Part shown: positions 17,091 to 30,000 of the stretch, one piece after another
Position numbering within the stretch: the first letter of the stretch is position 1
How the letters are laid out: each line of letters begins with the position of its first letter
DNA from: CAYQNU01 sp964419055
GTDB taxonomy: Bacteria > Bacteroidota > Bacteroidia > Flavobacteriales_D > Parvicellaceae
Length of the DNA stretch: 64,000 nt
Direction of reading: 5' to 3'
NCBI GenBank assembly: GCA_964419055.1
Contig: CAYQNU010000010.1
Coordinates: forward strand, 62,001-126,000
The notes under the pieces: generated by a model
The model's input: only the letters and a program-made list of their open reading frames with translations
Database searches by the model: none
What the model was told of the DNA's origin: nothing
Program-made: the position numbers and the translations under genes

Positions 17091-18020
17091 CTATTCCATA
17101 CTAGGTTTAGTCTCTTTGCTATCAAAAGATTGTTCCTTAACAAAACGAACCGCTAGCATCAACTCGTGAGTTCCTGAACTGTAGTTGCGTAAATTACTAG
17201 TAGTGAAATCATAGGAGTACCCAAATGATAAATTTTCTCTGTGCGTATAACCCATCATTAAGGAAGCGGCATCCATTGTGCGATAAGCACCTCCTAACCA
17301 CAATTGTTTTTTCCATGTTAAACGGAGCATAACATCCGCTTGAACAGGTGCAGGCTGCACATATTTAACAATTAAAGAAGGCTCCAATTGAAAGTCTTCT
17401 CCTAAGTCAAAACGATATCCACCATGCACGTAATAATGACTTGATAATTTGCTTCTACCTGTATTCAAAGCGTTGTCAAATTTTAACTTTGATTGAAGAA
17501 TGTTCGGTGCACTGGCTCCTACATACCATTTGTCGTGATACAAATACGTTCCAAAAGTAGCATCAGGAACCAAGGTTCGCATCACGCTATTCACCAATAC
17601 TTGATCACCTGATGAATACAAAGTTACTTTATGAGCATCTAATTTCCACTCCAAAATACCTCCACTCAATGCCATAGAAAGATTTACTTCCTTGTTTATT
17701 TTGAAAATGTAAGAGTACGAAAACTGCAATCCCGTTCTTCTTGTTGGCCCTACGTGATCGGTAAATAAAAATCCTCCTAGTCCCATTTTTTTGTTTTTGG
17801 TTGGTCCATAAACGCTTAAAGTATAGGTACGAGGAGCATCTGTTAAACCTACCCATTGGTAGCGGTGGCTTGAACGAACATCAACATAATCGGCAGTACC
17901 TGCCAATGCAGGATTGTAGGCATATTCATTAAAAAAATACTGACTGTATATAGGTAATTGTTGGCTTTTACCTTCGGTGAAGATAATCGTCAATAGTAAA
18001 AGTATGATTAATTTTTTCAT
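17091..18020 (-). CDS. PorP/SprF family T9SS membrane protein (partner of SprB)
   Basis: A 309-residue outer-membrane beta-barrel of the PorP/SprF family. It has a signal peptide (MKKLIILLLLTIIFTEGKSQ), the family signature YNPALAG at about 36-42, then QWVGLTDAPRTYTLS and a run of amphipathic strands to the C-terminus. Flavobacterium johnsoniae SprF is needed to secrete the adhesin SprB, and type B cargo in general depends on such partners. Here it lies 22 bases downstream of the giant SprB-like gene on the same strand, matching the sprB-sprF order. Assigning it as the dedicated partner is an inference from that arrangement. Confidence 0.92.
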   Translation of the reverse strand: MKKLIILLLLTIIFTEGKSQQLPIYSQYFFNEYAYNPALAGTADYVDVRSSHRYQWVGLTDAPRTYTLSVYGPTKNKKMGLGGFLFTDHVGPTRRTGLQFSYSYIFKINKEVNLSMALSGGILEWKLDAHKVTLYSSGDQVLVNSVMRTLVPDATFGTYLYHDKWYVGASAPNILQSKLKFDNALNTGRSKLSSHYYVHGGYRFDLGEDFQLEPSLIVKYVQPAPVQADVMLRLTWKKQLWLGGAYRTMDAASLMMGYTHRENLSFGYSYDFTTSNLRNYSSGTHELMLAVRFVKEQSFDSKETKPSME

Positions 18021-18042
18021 TATTGCAACTGGTTTAATTCGA

Positions 18043-21000
18043 TTATCTCATTATGGTAATTGGTCCTGAATAGGTATCTGGGAACAGCGGATCATTCAAT
18101 TCGATAACATAATAATATGTTCCTACTGGTAATTCATTACCGTTATAGCTTCCATCCCATCGGGTACCGTAACCAACAGAATAAAATAATTGTACTCCCC
18201 ATCTGTTGTAAATTTCTACAACACAATTTGGGAATTGATTAATGTAATCAATTTGCCAATCATCGTTTGTACCATCTCCATTTGGCGTAAATCCGTTAGG
18301 GAATACAATTTCGGGTATAGGTCTCACATTAATCGTATCACTGTTCACACATCCGTTAGTATCGGTTACAAATACAATGTAATCTAATTCTAATGTTAGC
18401 TCAATTTGCGGATTAGAACTGGTTTCTCCAGAGGCATCTAACATATTGGTGTTTGGGGTCCACAAGTATGTGCTACCAATTGGACCAGTAGGTGAACCTC
18501 CTAGGGTAACCAAGGTACCTAACACTTGATCAATATCTGCACCCGCATTAACAATTGGTAATGGATAGGTTTCAACTTGAACGGTATCGGTGTGAGCACA
18601 AACAGCATCTGAAACCAATAATACGTAATTATCAACCCCAACGGTAGTTCCACAAATTTCAACTGTATCTGCTGTACTCAATATAGTTCCTGTGATGGTT
18701 TGCCAAACATAATTTAATGCTCCAGGTCCAATTCCTGTTCCTGTAAGGGTTACACAATCATTCAAACATACACCTCCATCAATGCCTGCATTCGCCAATA
18801 CGATGTGTAGGGTATCAACGGGTACTGTTGTGTTTTCTATACAACCATTGGCATCGGTTACTGTTAATGAATAAGTAGTTGGATTTAATCCAGAAATATC
18901 TTCAACAGCACTTGTGAATGCAGAAGCTGGATTAGTTACCCAAGCATAGGTATAGTTAGGTGTACCTCCTGAAATAGTAACATCAATAGCTCCATCTGCT
19001 GAATTCACACACAACGCATCAGTGATTAAGTCAACTGTGATAATTAAATCACCTGGTTCAGTAACATCAATGCTTTCTGTAATGATACAGCCATTGGCAT
19101 CGGTTAATTCAATATCGTAGGTATTGGCACACAACCCAGTAATGCTTTGAGTAGTAGCAGCCGTTGACCAACTATAGGTGTAAGGAACCGTTCCACCATT
19201 TGCTAAAGCTACGATTTCACCATCACACACTCCAAAACAACTCATGTTATCAACGAAATGAGAACCAAATTGTAAAGGAAGTGGTTCATTTATAATTACC
19301 ATTTCATTTGATGCACAACCCGTAATATTATCTGTAACCGTTACAAACACTTGACCTAAACCAAGATTTGAAGCTGTAGCTGTTGTATCACCATTTGACC
19401 ACAAATAACTAAAATTACCTGCAGTTGTAACGGTGGCTGTTCCATCACTTAAGCCAACACATGAAATATTGGTATTGGTAACCGTAACATCAGGAGCGGT
19501 AGTAGTTGATAAAGGAACTATAATCGTTGAAGAACAGCCCGTATTGTCGCTTACGGTAATGGTATAATTTCCGGGAGCCAATCCTGTAGCTGAAGCAGTA
19601 TTGTTGGTGTAACCTCCTGGTCCATTCCAGCTATAAGAAACCGGGTTTTGAACTTGTGAAACTACTGTTGAAATAGCCCCGTCTGAAATACCACAGCTTG
19701 AATTTTCAGCTATGAATTGTAAATCAATAGCCACTGGTTCAGCAATGGTAACCGGGATTACTCTTTTACAATCATTTGAGTCGGTAACTTCAAGGAAATA
19801 GGTTCCAGCTGATAAGTTGGTTATCGCATCAGTCGTATTTCCTGTAGGTGACCACAAATAAGTGTAAGGAACTGTTCCTCCAGAAGGAGTAACTTGAGCA
19901 GTTCCATCATTTCCACCATTACACGTAACATCAGTAACAGTGATAACTTCATTATCAGGTCCACCCACGTTATTTACTAGGGCATCCAATTGAGTTTGAC
20001 AACCAGTTGTATTATCGGTTACTTCGTAAGAGAAAATTCCAGCACACAAATTAGTGTGAGAAGTTCCTGTTGTATTGTCATACCATAAAACAGTGTAATT
20101 TCCTGAACCTCCAGTTGGAGTAACTGTAGCTTGACCATCACATACGCCACAAGCTGCATCCACCGTATTAAATGTTGATGTAAGTAAATCATCGGCATCT
20201 ACGACCACGGTTTGTTCTGAAGTACATCCGTTAGCATCCGTTACCAAAACAGTAGCCACACCTACACATAAATTATTGGCTGTTTGAGTAGTTTGACCCG
20301 AAGACCATAAATACGAATAAGCTAAAGAACCACCTGAAACCATAACCGTTGACTGCCCATCGCACGACACATCGCACGATGCATTTTGAATATTGGGCAA
20401 GGCAGCTATTAATTCGGTTGGTTCATTGATGGTAACAGATGCATTAGAAACACAGCCTAATTGATCTTCAACTGAGACAAAATAAGTTCCTGCAATTAAG
20501 TTATTTTCGTTATCCAATATCCCTCCAGAAGTCCATAAATAAGTGAATGGATTAGCTCCTGTTGCCACAACTTGTGCAGTACCGTCAGTTAAACCATTAC
20601 AAGAAACATCTGTTGAAGAAATGGTTAACTGAGGACCATTTGTAGTTCCTAAAGGTACAGTAACTTGAGAAATACATCCAGCATTATCAGCCACTTCAAT
20701 CGTGTAAACACCTGGCAATAAACCTACTTCTTGAGAATTTATTGATCCTGCTGCACTTGGTCCAGCTAACCAGTTGAATGTGTAGGGTGCATTTCCTTGA
20801 GTAACTACTAATGAAATTTCACCATCACTGTTTCCACAAGTTCCATCAACTGCAATAAATTGTATGTTCGGTGCAATTGGTTCAGCAATAGTAAGGGGCA
20901 CCATTCGAATACACCCATTATTATCTGAAACTTGCAACGTATAGTTTCCGGCAGTTACATTTGAAAGCGTATTAGTAAAATTACCTTGACCAATCCAGTT

Positions 21001-24000
21001 GTATTGATAAGAAGGAGTCCCTCCTGAAACCACCACATTAGCAGCACCATCATTTCCACCGTTACATGTTACATCAGTAATGGTAATGATTTCGTTGTCG
21101 GGTCCTGAGATATTATTAATTGTAAGATCTTGTTGAGTAGTACACGTTGTCGTATTATCAACAATATCAAAAGTATAAATTCCAGCACATAAGTTTACAA
21201 TTGATGTACCTGTAGCACCGTTATTCCATAAAATAGAATAATTTCCTGAACCACCGATTGGCGTCACCGTTGCAGACCCATCGCACAAACCACATGTTGC
21301 ATCAACAGGAGCCGAAGCAGCTGTTAACGTTGGGTTTTCATCCGTAACGATAGATTGTTGAATCACACAACCATTGGCATCGGTAACGGTAACCGTGTTA
21401 ACTCCCACACATAACCCAGTTGCGGTGGATGATGTTTCTAGAGATGTCCAAAGATAAGAATAAGGTAATGTTCCTCCTGATACAATGGCCGTTGCTTGAC
21501 CATTACAAGCAGTTAGACAAGAAGCATCAACTGAATTTGGTAATGAAACTTGTAAATTTGAAGGTTCAGAAAGTGTTGTTGTTGCAAAGGCAATACATCC
21601 TGTTCCTGCATCGGTTACTTGTAACGTATACATTCCTGCAGCTACATTATTTATGGTAGGATTGGTTTCTCCAATTATTGGATTTAAAGTTCCATCTAAC
21701 CATTGATAAGATAATGCTCCAACGGCACCTGTTACATTGGAAGAAATAGTTCCAGTAGCTGTGGCAAAACAATCGGCATCAGATGCATTTAATGTCACGT
21801 TTGGAGCATTGATACCTGGCACTGTGAAGTTTTGATTTACACTACATCCATTAACATCAGACACTGTAACAGAATAGGCTCCTTGAGCTAAATTTGGAAC
21901 ACCGGGTGAAGTTCCTAGACCACCTGCCCAATTTATAGAGAGTGGCGCAATACCTCCTTGCGGAGTAATGGTAATTGATCCATCATTTCCGCCACAAGTT
22001 GATGGCGTTACTATACCAGAAACTGAGATTCCGTTGGGTTCAAAAATATCCACTTGTGTATTTCTGATACAACCGTTGGCATCAATTATTTGAACAAAAT
22101 AGGTTCCTGCAGCTAAATTGGTTAAGTTGTTTGATAATGAACCGTTATGTGGCCAAAAGTAAGAGTAAGGTAAAACACCTCCCACACCATCAACAGTAGC
22201 AGAACCATTTGTGCTACCAAAACAAGTTGCATCTGTAGTTACTATGGTTTCAGAAGTTGGTCCTCCAATATCATTAATTGTTACTGTTTCATTAACAGAA
22301 CACCCATTGGCATCCGTTACTTGAACAGAGTAAATTCCTGCACATAAATTTGAAGAGTTATTGGTAGTAGAGCCATTTGACCAAATAAAAGTATATGTTC
22401 CTGTACCACCGTTTCCTATTGCAGAAGCACTTCCATTACAAACCCCACATGTTGCATCAGTAGGATTTACTGTAGCTGTAATTACCGTTGGTTCATTTAT
22501 CGTAGAAGAAATAAACGCATTACAACCATTTGCATCAGTAGCTTGCAACGTGTAGGTTCCAGCGACTACACCTGTTAAATCCTCAGCCAAAGAAATAGCT
22601 CCAGGGTTCCAAACATAGGTGTAAGGTGCTAATCCACCGGTTGTTGTTACTTGAATTTGTCCATCTGAACCACCATTACAACTAACATCAGTTGTTAAGT
22701 TAACGGTTAATGTTGGACCATTGTTATCATTAATAGTTATAGTTGTATCTCCACTACAAGCGTTATCATCAGTAACGAACAAGGTATATGTTCCTGAAAG
22801 TACGTTTACAATGGCATTAGTACTACCAACACTATTTCCTGAATTCTGCCAATCATAGGTGTAATCAGGTGACGTTAGCGTACCGCCAGATACAGTAGAT
22901 GTGGCACTACCCGTAGCTACTAAACAAGAAGATGGCGTAACGGCAACATTAAATACAAATGGTGAAGGTTCACTAACTACAAACGTTGCAGGCTGATTAC
23001 ACCCATTATTATCCGTTACAGTTACCGTGTACGTATTGGCTACTAACAAAGAAATATCTTCAGAAGTTGGTCCATTGCTCCAAGAGAAGGTATAAGGAGC
23101 TACGCCATCCGTTACTGTTATATCTACAGAACCTTGGTTTTCTGCATTACAGTTATTGTCTACAACTATTCCGGTTACATTAATTTGTAAGGGTTCAGTT
23201 AAAATATAAGCATCTGTAAATTGACAATTATTAGCATCAGTAATGGTTACCACATAAGTACCAGCTGCTATTCCATTTTGATCTTCTGGGTTAGCTGTTC
23301 CAGCTAAATTATCCCAATCAATAGTATAAGGTAATGTACCACCCGTTACTGTTAAATTAATAGAACCTGAATTATCTCCAAAACAACTTAAATCAGTTTC
23401 TATACCTGTAGCGCTTAAAACCAAAGGTTCGGTTACACTTGTATTTCCGTTAGCAGTACAACCTGTTAAGGCATCGAAAACAGTAACAAAATAATCACCT
23501 ACCGACAATCCTGATTGATCTTCATTTGTAACTACAATTCCACTACCGTTGGGAGTAGACCAAGTATATGTATAAGTATTCACACCCGCCACTGTTAAGT
23601 CAATTGTACCATTTGAATTTCCATTACAATCAATGTCCGTAGTTACAAAAGACAACGGTGGGGCATTATCATCAGATACTGAAATTTGTGCTATTCCTTG
23701 ACAACCGTTATCATCCGTTACTGTTACTTCAAAATTGCCTTGAGCAATGTTTTGTATATTATCAACGGTAACAGCTAGAGGAACACCATTCGTTAAATCA
23801 AACCAAGCGTAGGTATAATTTACGGCAACTGTTCCACCAGAAGCAACAACAGAAACCGAACCGTCACTTAAACCACAAGTGGGTTCAACAACAGTTGGTG
23901 TAATGGTTAAACCTAACGCATCGGTAATGGTAAAAGTAGTATCGTTCAAACTACATCCATTAAGGTCAACAACACTCAATGTGTAATTAGCAGCTGATAA

Positions 24001-27000
24001 ATTGGAAATATCTTGGAAAGTAGAAGTAAATCCATTATCGCCTACCCAACTTACGGTATATCCAGGTGTTCCTCCTGACAAAGTAATATCTATATCGCCA
24101 TCATTCAATCCCAAACAAGTAATGTCAGTAACAACGCTAGTTACACTGATGGGTGCTAAAGGTCCATTAATAGTAATGGCTTGGTTGGCAACACAATTAT
24201 TAACATCAGTTACAGAAACCGTGTAGTTCCCGGCTTGTATAGCAAACTGATCCTCATTGGTTTGATTACCTGCATTGATACTTGGTCCTGTCCAATTATA
24301 AACTAAAGGAATACTTCCATTAGCTGTGATGTCTATTTGACCCGTAACATCACCAAAACACAACACATCGGTTTGAGTAAAAGTTAATGTTGGCCCATTA
24401 AAGTCACTAATTGTAGCGATATCTGTTGCAGTACAACCATTATCATCAGTAATAGTGATTTGGTAAGAACCTTGAGGTAAATTGATAACGTTAGGGCTTG
24501 TACCACCTGGAACGGGAGCTAACACTCCATTAACATCTGTCCATAAAAAAGTATACGATGCTGCAACTGTTCCTCCTGTTGAAACCGAAGATACTGATCC
24601 ATCAGACAAACTACAAGAAGAATTTGAACCTGTTGCGGTTACCGATAAAGCTGTTGGTTCTGCAATAGTATATGAATCATTAATGGTACATCCATTAGCA
24701 TCGGTGACCAAAACATCAAAAGTCCCTGCACCCAATCCATTAGGATCTTCATTAATTGAAAACGGAACACCCGATTGTGACCAACTGAAACTAAAAGGTG
24801 TTGTTCCTCCAGAAACCGTAATATCTACTGTACCATTGTTAGCTCCTTTACATAAAATATCCGTTGCAATACCTGCTATCGTCAAAGGTTGATTAGGTTC
24901 GGTTACTGTAAAAGATTGAGGACCTGATGAACATCCAGCTGCATCAACCACATCTAATGTATAGGTGCCTTGAGGTACATTAATTAAATCTTCTGTTCCC
25001 GGATTTACAAATCCAACAGGACCTGTCCAATTGAAGGTATAAGTTGGAGTTCCACTGGAAACCGTCACGAATATTGACCCTGAGGAATTTCCAAAACAAT
25101 CGGCATTATTAAGTGTATTTAAAGTTATTATTGGTGGATTGGTTAAAGAAACGGTTTCAGTGGCAGTAACAACACAACCATTAGCATCTGTAACAGTTAC
25201 TGTATAGGTGTCAGGAGCTAAATTGGCCTCTGTAGCACCATTCACTCCAGTGAAAGTTGTTGAAGTCCAAACGTAACCATAACCAGGTACTCCACCATTT
25301 GCGGTAGCTGTAACCACACCTGTGTTTGAAAGACAAGCTGATGGTTGATTAGATGTTGTAACTGTTAATGCGGGAAGAGGTCCCAACGTAATGCTTGTGT
25401 CTAATTGACAATTGTTGGCATCAATTATAGTAACACTGTAAACTCCATCTACTAAACCGGTGATATCTTCCGTAGCAGCTGTAAAGCCACTTGGACCTGT
25501 CCAAGAAAAAACGGGAGCACCAACTGCATTGCTAACGGTAATATCGATAGAACCTGTAGGACTATTAAAACAATCAGGATTTAATAAAGCAGCAGTAATA
25601 CTCATTGCCACAGATTCGGTTAATGTAACGGACAAACCAGAAACACAACCATTCGTTTCAGTTACAACAACGGCATAATCATCAGCTACTAAACTTGAAA
25701 TATCTTCTGTAGAGGCCGTAAATCCTAATAAACTCGTCCAAGAAATGCTTTGTACACCAGAGCTTGGAACAACCGTTAAATTAATAGCTCCAGTTGCTGC
25801 TCCATTACAAAGAATATTTGTTGGAACAAAAGTTAATACGGGTCCATTTAGATCAGATACACAAACATTATCCGATTGAACACATCCATTTATATCCGTT
25901 ACATCAACCGAATAACAACCCGACATCAGATTACTTACTGAATTAGAATTCCCAACTTGTAATCCCGAAATTGCATCAAACCATTGGTAAGTATAACCTG
26001 GCGTACCGTCTGTAGCTACTACCGAAACACTACCTGTAGCTAATGTACAAGCTGACTGTGTTGAACTGGTTACTAATGAAATTTCCGTTGGTTCATTTAT
26101 TATAAATGGTCCACCATTAATAGCACAACCATTATCATCTGCAACAATTACAGAATAACTTCCTGCTGTCAATGAAACATCTTCCGTGTCAACATAAGCC
26201 CCAAATCCATTATTACTCCAATCGAATAAATACGTTCCTAGTGCTGATGTCCCTCCTTGAACGGTAATATCAATGGTTCCATTTGCACCAAAACAAACTG
26301 CATCGATAACGTTATTTATAATTGTCATTGGAAGAGGCTCTGCAATAGTTATTACTTCAAAAGAGTTACAAGCAGCTCCATCTCCCACAGTCACAACGTA
26401 AGTACCACCGCTCAATCCCGATAAATTGGCTACATTTCCTGCTGTAAATCCAGCAGGAACGCTTGACCACGAATAGGTTAAAGCACCAGTACCACCAAAA
26501 GCAGAAGTTGTTATTGTACCATTTGCACCTCCAGCACATGTTACATCTGTAAAACCGTCTACCGTTATGGCTGGTCCATTTGTTGGATTAACAGGCACAC
26601 TTCCTTGGACAGTACAACCATTAGCATCGGTTACCGTTACTGTATAAGTATCATTTAATACTCCAGTAACTGTTTGAGTAGTTCCAACCACAGTTGGTAC
26701 TAAATTTACCCAACTGTACCCATATCCAGCCCCAACTGTTCCTCCAGCAGCAACTACTGTTACACTTCCTGATGGTACATTACATTGTGCATCGGTTGAT
26801 GTTATTGAATTAATGACTAATTCAGTTGGTTCATTTATGGTGAAACAAGAATCCAATGAGCAACCATTGTCATCCGAAATTGAAACACAGTAGTTACCAG
26901 TGCCTAATCCTGTGGCGTCCTCAAGTGAAGAAGAAAAGCTATTAGACCCTAACCAATTGAAAGTGTAAGCTCCTGCAACCGTTCCACCAGAAACGGTAAT

Positions 27001-30000
27001 ATCAACAGCTCCTGTATTTGTTCCAAAACACAACGCATCGGTAATATTTGCATTATCAATTGTTATGGATCCTGGAGCGCCAATAGTAACTGTTTGATTG
27101 AAAACACAATTGGCGGCATCCGTAACTGTTAAGGTATAATCGGCAGCGCACAATGCAAAAATATTATTTGTTCCTGGACTTACGAAGGTTGGGTCAGTTG
27201 ATGTCCAAGCGGTGGTATACGGTGCTGTACCAGCTGAAATAACTATAGTAACAGATCCATCACAAGCTCCATTACAATTTGCATCGGTTGTTGTAAAGAC
27301 AACATTCGGAGGATTAACCGAGTTTAAACATTCTTGAGCAGTTGCCGTACATCCATTATCATCGGTAATTAAAACATCATAACATCCTGCTCCTAGGTTA
27401 CTTTCGGTCAATGAATTTCCTGGAATTAAATTTGTTCCAGCAATAGACCATTGTATTCCATAATTTCCAGCAACTGTTCCACCAACAGGAACAGCCGTAA
27501 CCGAACCATTATTTGAACTACAACTGGTGGGCACGTTACTTGTAGTTACCGATAATTGAACAGGTTGAGTAAATACAAATGAGGTATCATTTGTACAACC
27601 ATTGTCATCAGTAGCTGTTATAATATAAGTTCCAGGCATTAAATTACTTACGTCTTCTGTAGTAGCCGTAAATGCTCCAGGACCTGTCCAACTAAATCCA
27701 TAATTTGCGGCAATAGTACCTCCTGAAACAGATAAATCAACAGCTCCATCATTCAATCCAAAACAGCTAATGGGTGTTACTATCGTTCCGTTAAAAAAGA
27801 TGGAATCAGGTTCAATTAATGTCACACACGAATCCAAGGCCAAACTACAACCATTATCATCTTGTAAGTTTAAACAATAGGTCCCCGAAAATAAGGTATT
27901 AATATTTTGATTGGTTGAAGTAAACCCATTTGGACCTACCCAACTAAAAACATAATTGGCTGCAACTGTACCACCTACAACATTTGTAGAAACAGAACCA
28001 TCGTTAATTCCATTACATTGCAAATCATTTCCTGTAAGAGTAACCGTAATTGGATTGGGTTCTGAAAGAGTTATTGTTGATGAAATAGTACATCCATTTG
28101 CATCGGTTACTGTTGCGGTATAATTACCTGGTGACAATGAAGAAGGTGTCAGTACATTATTAGCAATCGGTGTAGGTGCAGGACTCCAAACAGTTGTGAG
28201 AGTTGGAGTTCCTCCACCTACAGTTAGGTTAATTGAACCATCATTAAATTGGAAACAACTGATATCAACATGTGTTTCAGATATGGTTAATGCGGGTGGT
28301 TGTGTAAATAGTATGCTAGTATCGTTTGTACAACCATTGTCATCTGTTACTGTTACATTATAGGTTCCTGGCGAAAGACTACTAATATCTTGTGTTGATG
28401 CATTAAATGCTCCAGGGCCTGTCCAAGCATAATTATAATTTCCGGCAACCGTTCCACCGGTTACGTTTAAATCAACAATACCATTATTCAAACCAAAACA
28501 AGTAATAGGCGTCACTACAGTTCCATTAAAATAAATTGAATCCGGTTCGATTAATGTAACACACGAATCAATGGCTAAATCACATCCATTATCATCCGTA
28601 ACATTTAAACAATAAGTTCCTGCCAAAAGATTAGTAATATTTTGATTACTAGAAACAAAACCATTTGGACCTGTCCAACTAAAAGTATAATTTACGGCAG
28701 CCGTACCACCTGAAACAGTAGTACTAATAGTTCCAGTATTAACCCCATTACAAGCTAGGTCAGTTCCTGTTAAGGTTACATTCAAGGAGGTTGGTTCAGT
28801 AATGGTAATATTAACTGAAGTATTACATCCATTTGCATCAGTAAGTGTAGCTGTATATAATCCTGCTGAAAGTCCTGTTGGATTTAAAACATTGTTTGCT
28901 ATAGGTGTTGGTGCAGGGCTCCAAACTAATGTCAAGGGTGCGGTTCCTCCTCCTCTAACAATTGTAATTGACGCATCATTTGATTGGAAGCACGTATTAT
29001 CAATATGAGTTTCTGATAAACTTAAAGCAGGTGGTTGTGTTATGATAATGGTAGTATCTTTTGAACAACCATTAAAATCAGTAATAGTAGTCGTATAACT
29101 AGCAGGAGTTAATCCAGATTGATCTTCGGCACCTGGCACAAGGACACTAGCACCGGTTGTGCTCCAAACAAATGAATAAGGAGTAACTCCATTTGCAGGT
29201 GAGTGATCAATTACTGCATTATTGTCACCATTACATAAAATTGGGGAAATGGTAGTATTAAAAAATAATTCACCAGGTTTAGTTAAATTGAAAGAAGTAT
29301 CGTAAACACACCCCAAAGCATCAACAATATTCAAATGATAAACGGCTGAATCCAATCCGGTCTGATCTTCAGAATTGAAGGTTACCAAATTCCCATTGGG
29401 ACTGGATGTCCAAGTAAACGTGTAGGGTAAAGTTCCTCCAATTGGAGTAATATCGATTGCACCGTTTGTTTGATTAAAACAACCTACATCAGTTACTATG
29501 CCCGAAGTAATTAAAGGTTGGGGTTCCGTAATGGTTATATCATCAGAATCTGTACAGCCTAACGCATCCGTATAAACAACAGTATAAGTTCCTCCTGACA
29601 AATTACTTTGATCTTGAGATGTTGGATTGAATGGCCCTCCATCTAAAGTAGACCAAGCATAGGTATAATTTGGAGTTCCTCCACTTAAAGATACATTTAT
29701 ACTCCCGTTTCCAGCACCACTACAAAAAACATTCACGTGGGTTTCAGAATAAACAAGTGCAGGAGGAGAAGATACATTTGGTACGGCAATACTATCCGTA
29801 CATCCTTCACTATCTGTATACACAATGTAGTAATTGGTATTTGGACATAAATTCGTTAAGGAAAGACCACCATTCAATGCAAAAGGAATTCCTGAACCAA
29901 AAACACCCTCAAACCAATCAACTTGGGTAACTGTAGCTGTTCCACCAGAAAAAGAAATGGTCATTTGTCCATCACAGAGGTTTTCACAAGAAGCATCTTG

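Noticed and set aside
24482..24892. An open frame of 136 codons on the plus strand inside the SprB-like gene
   Set aside because: The repeated GGT/ACT-rich codons of the array give long reverse frames at several places; no independent support.
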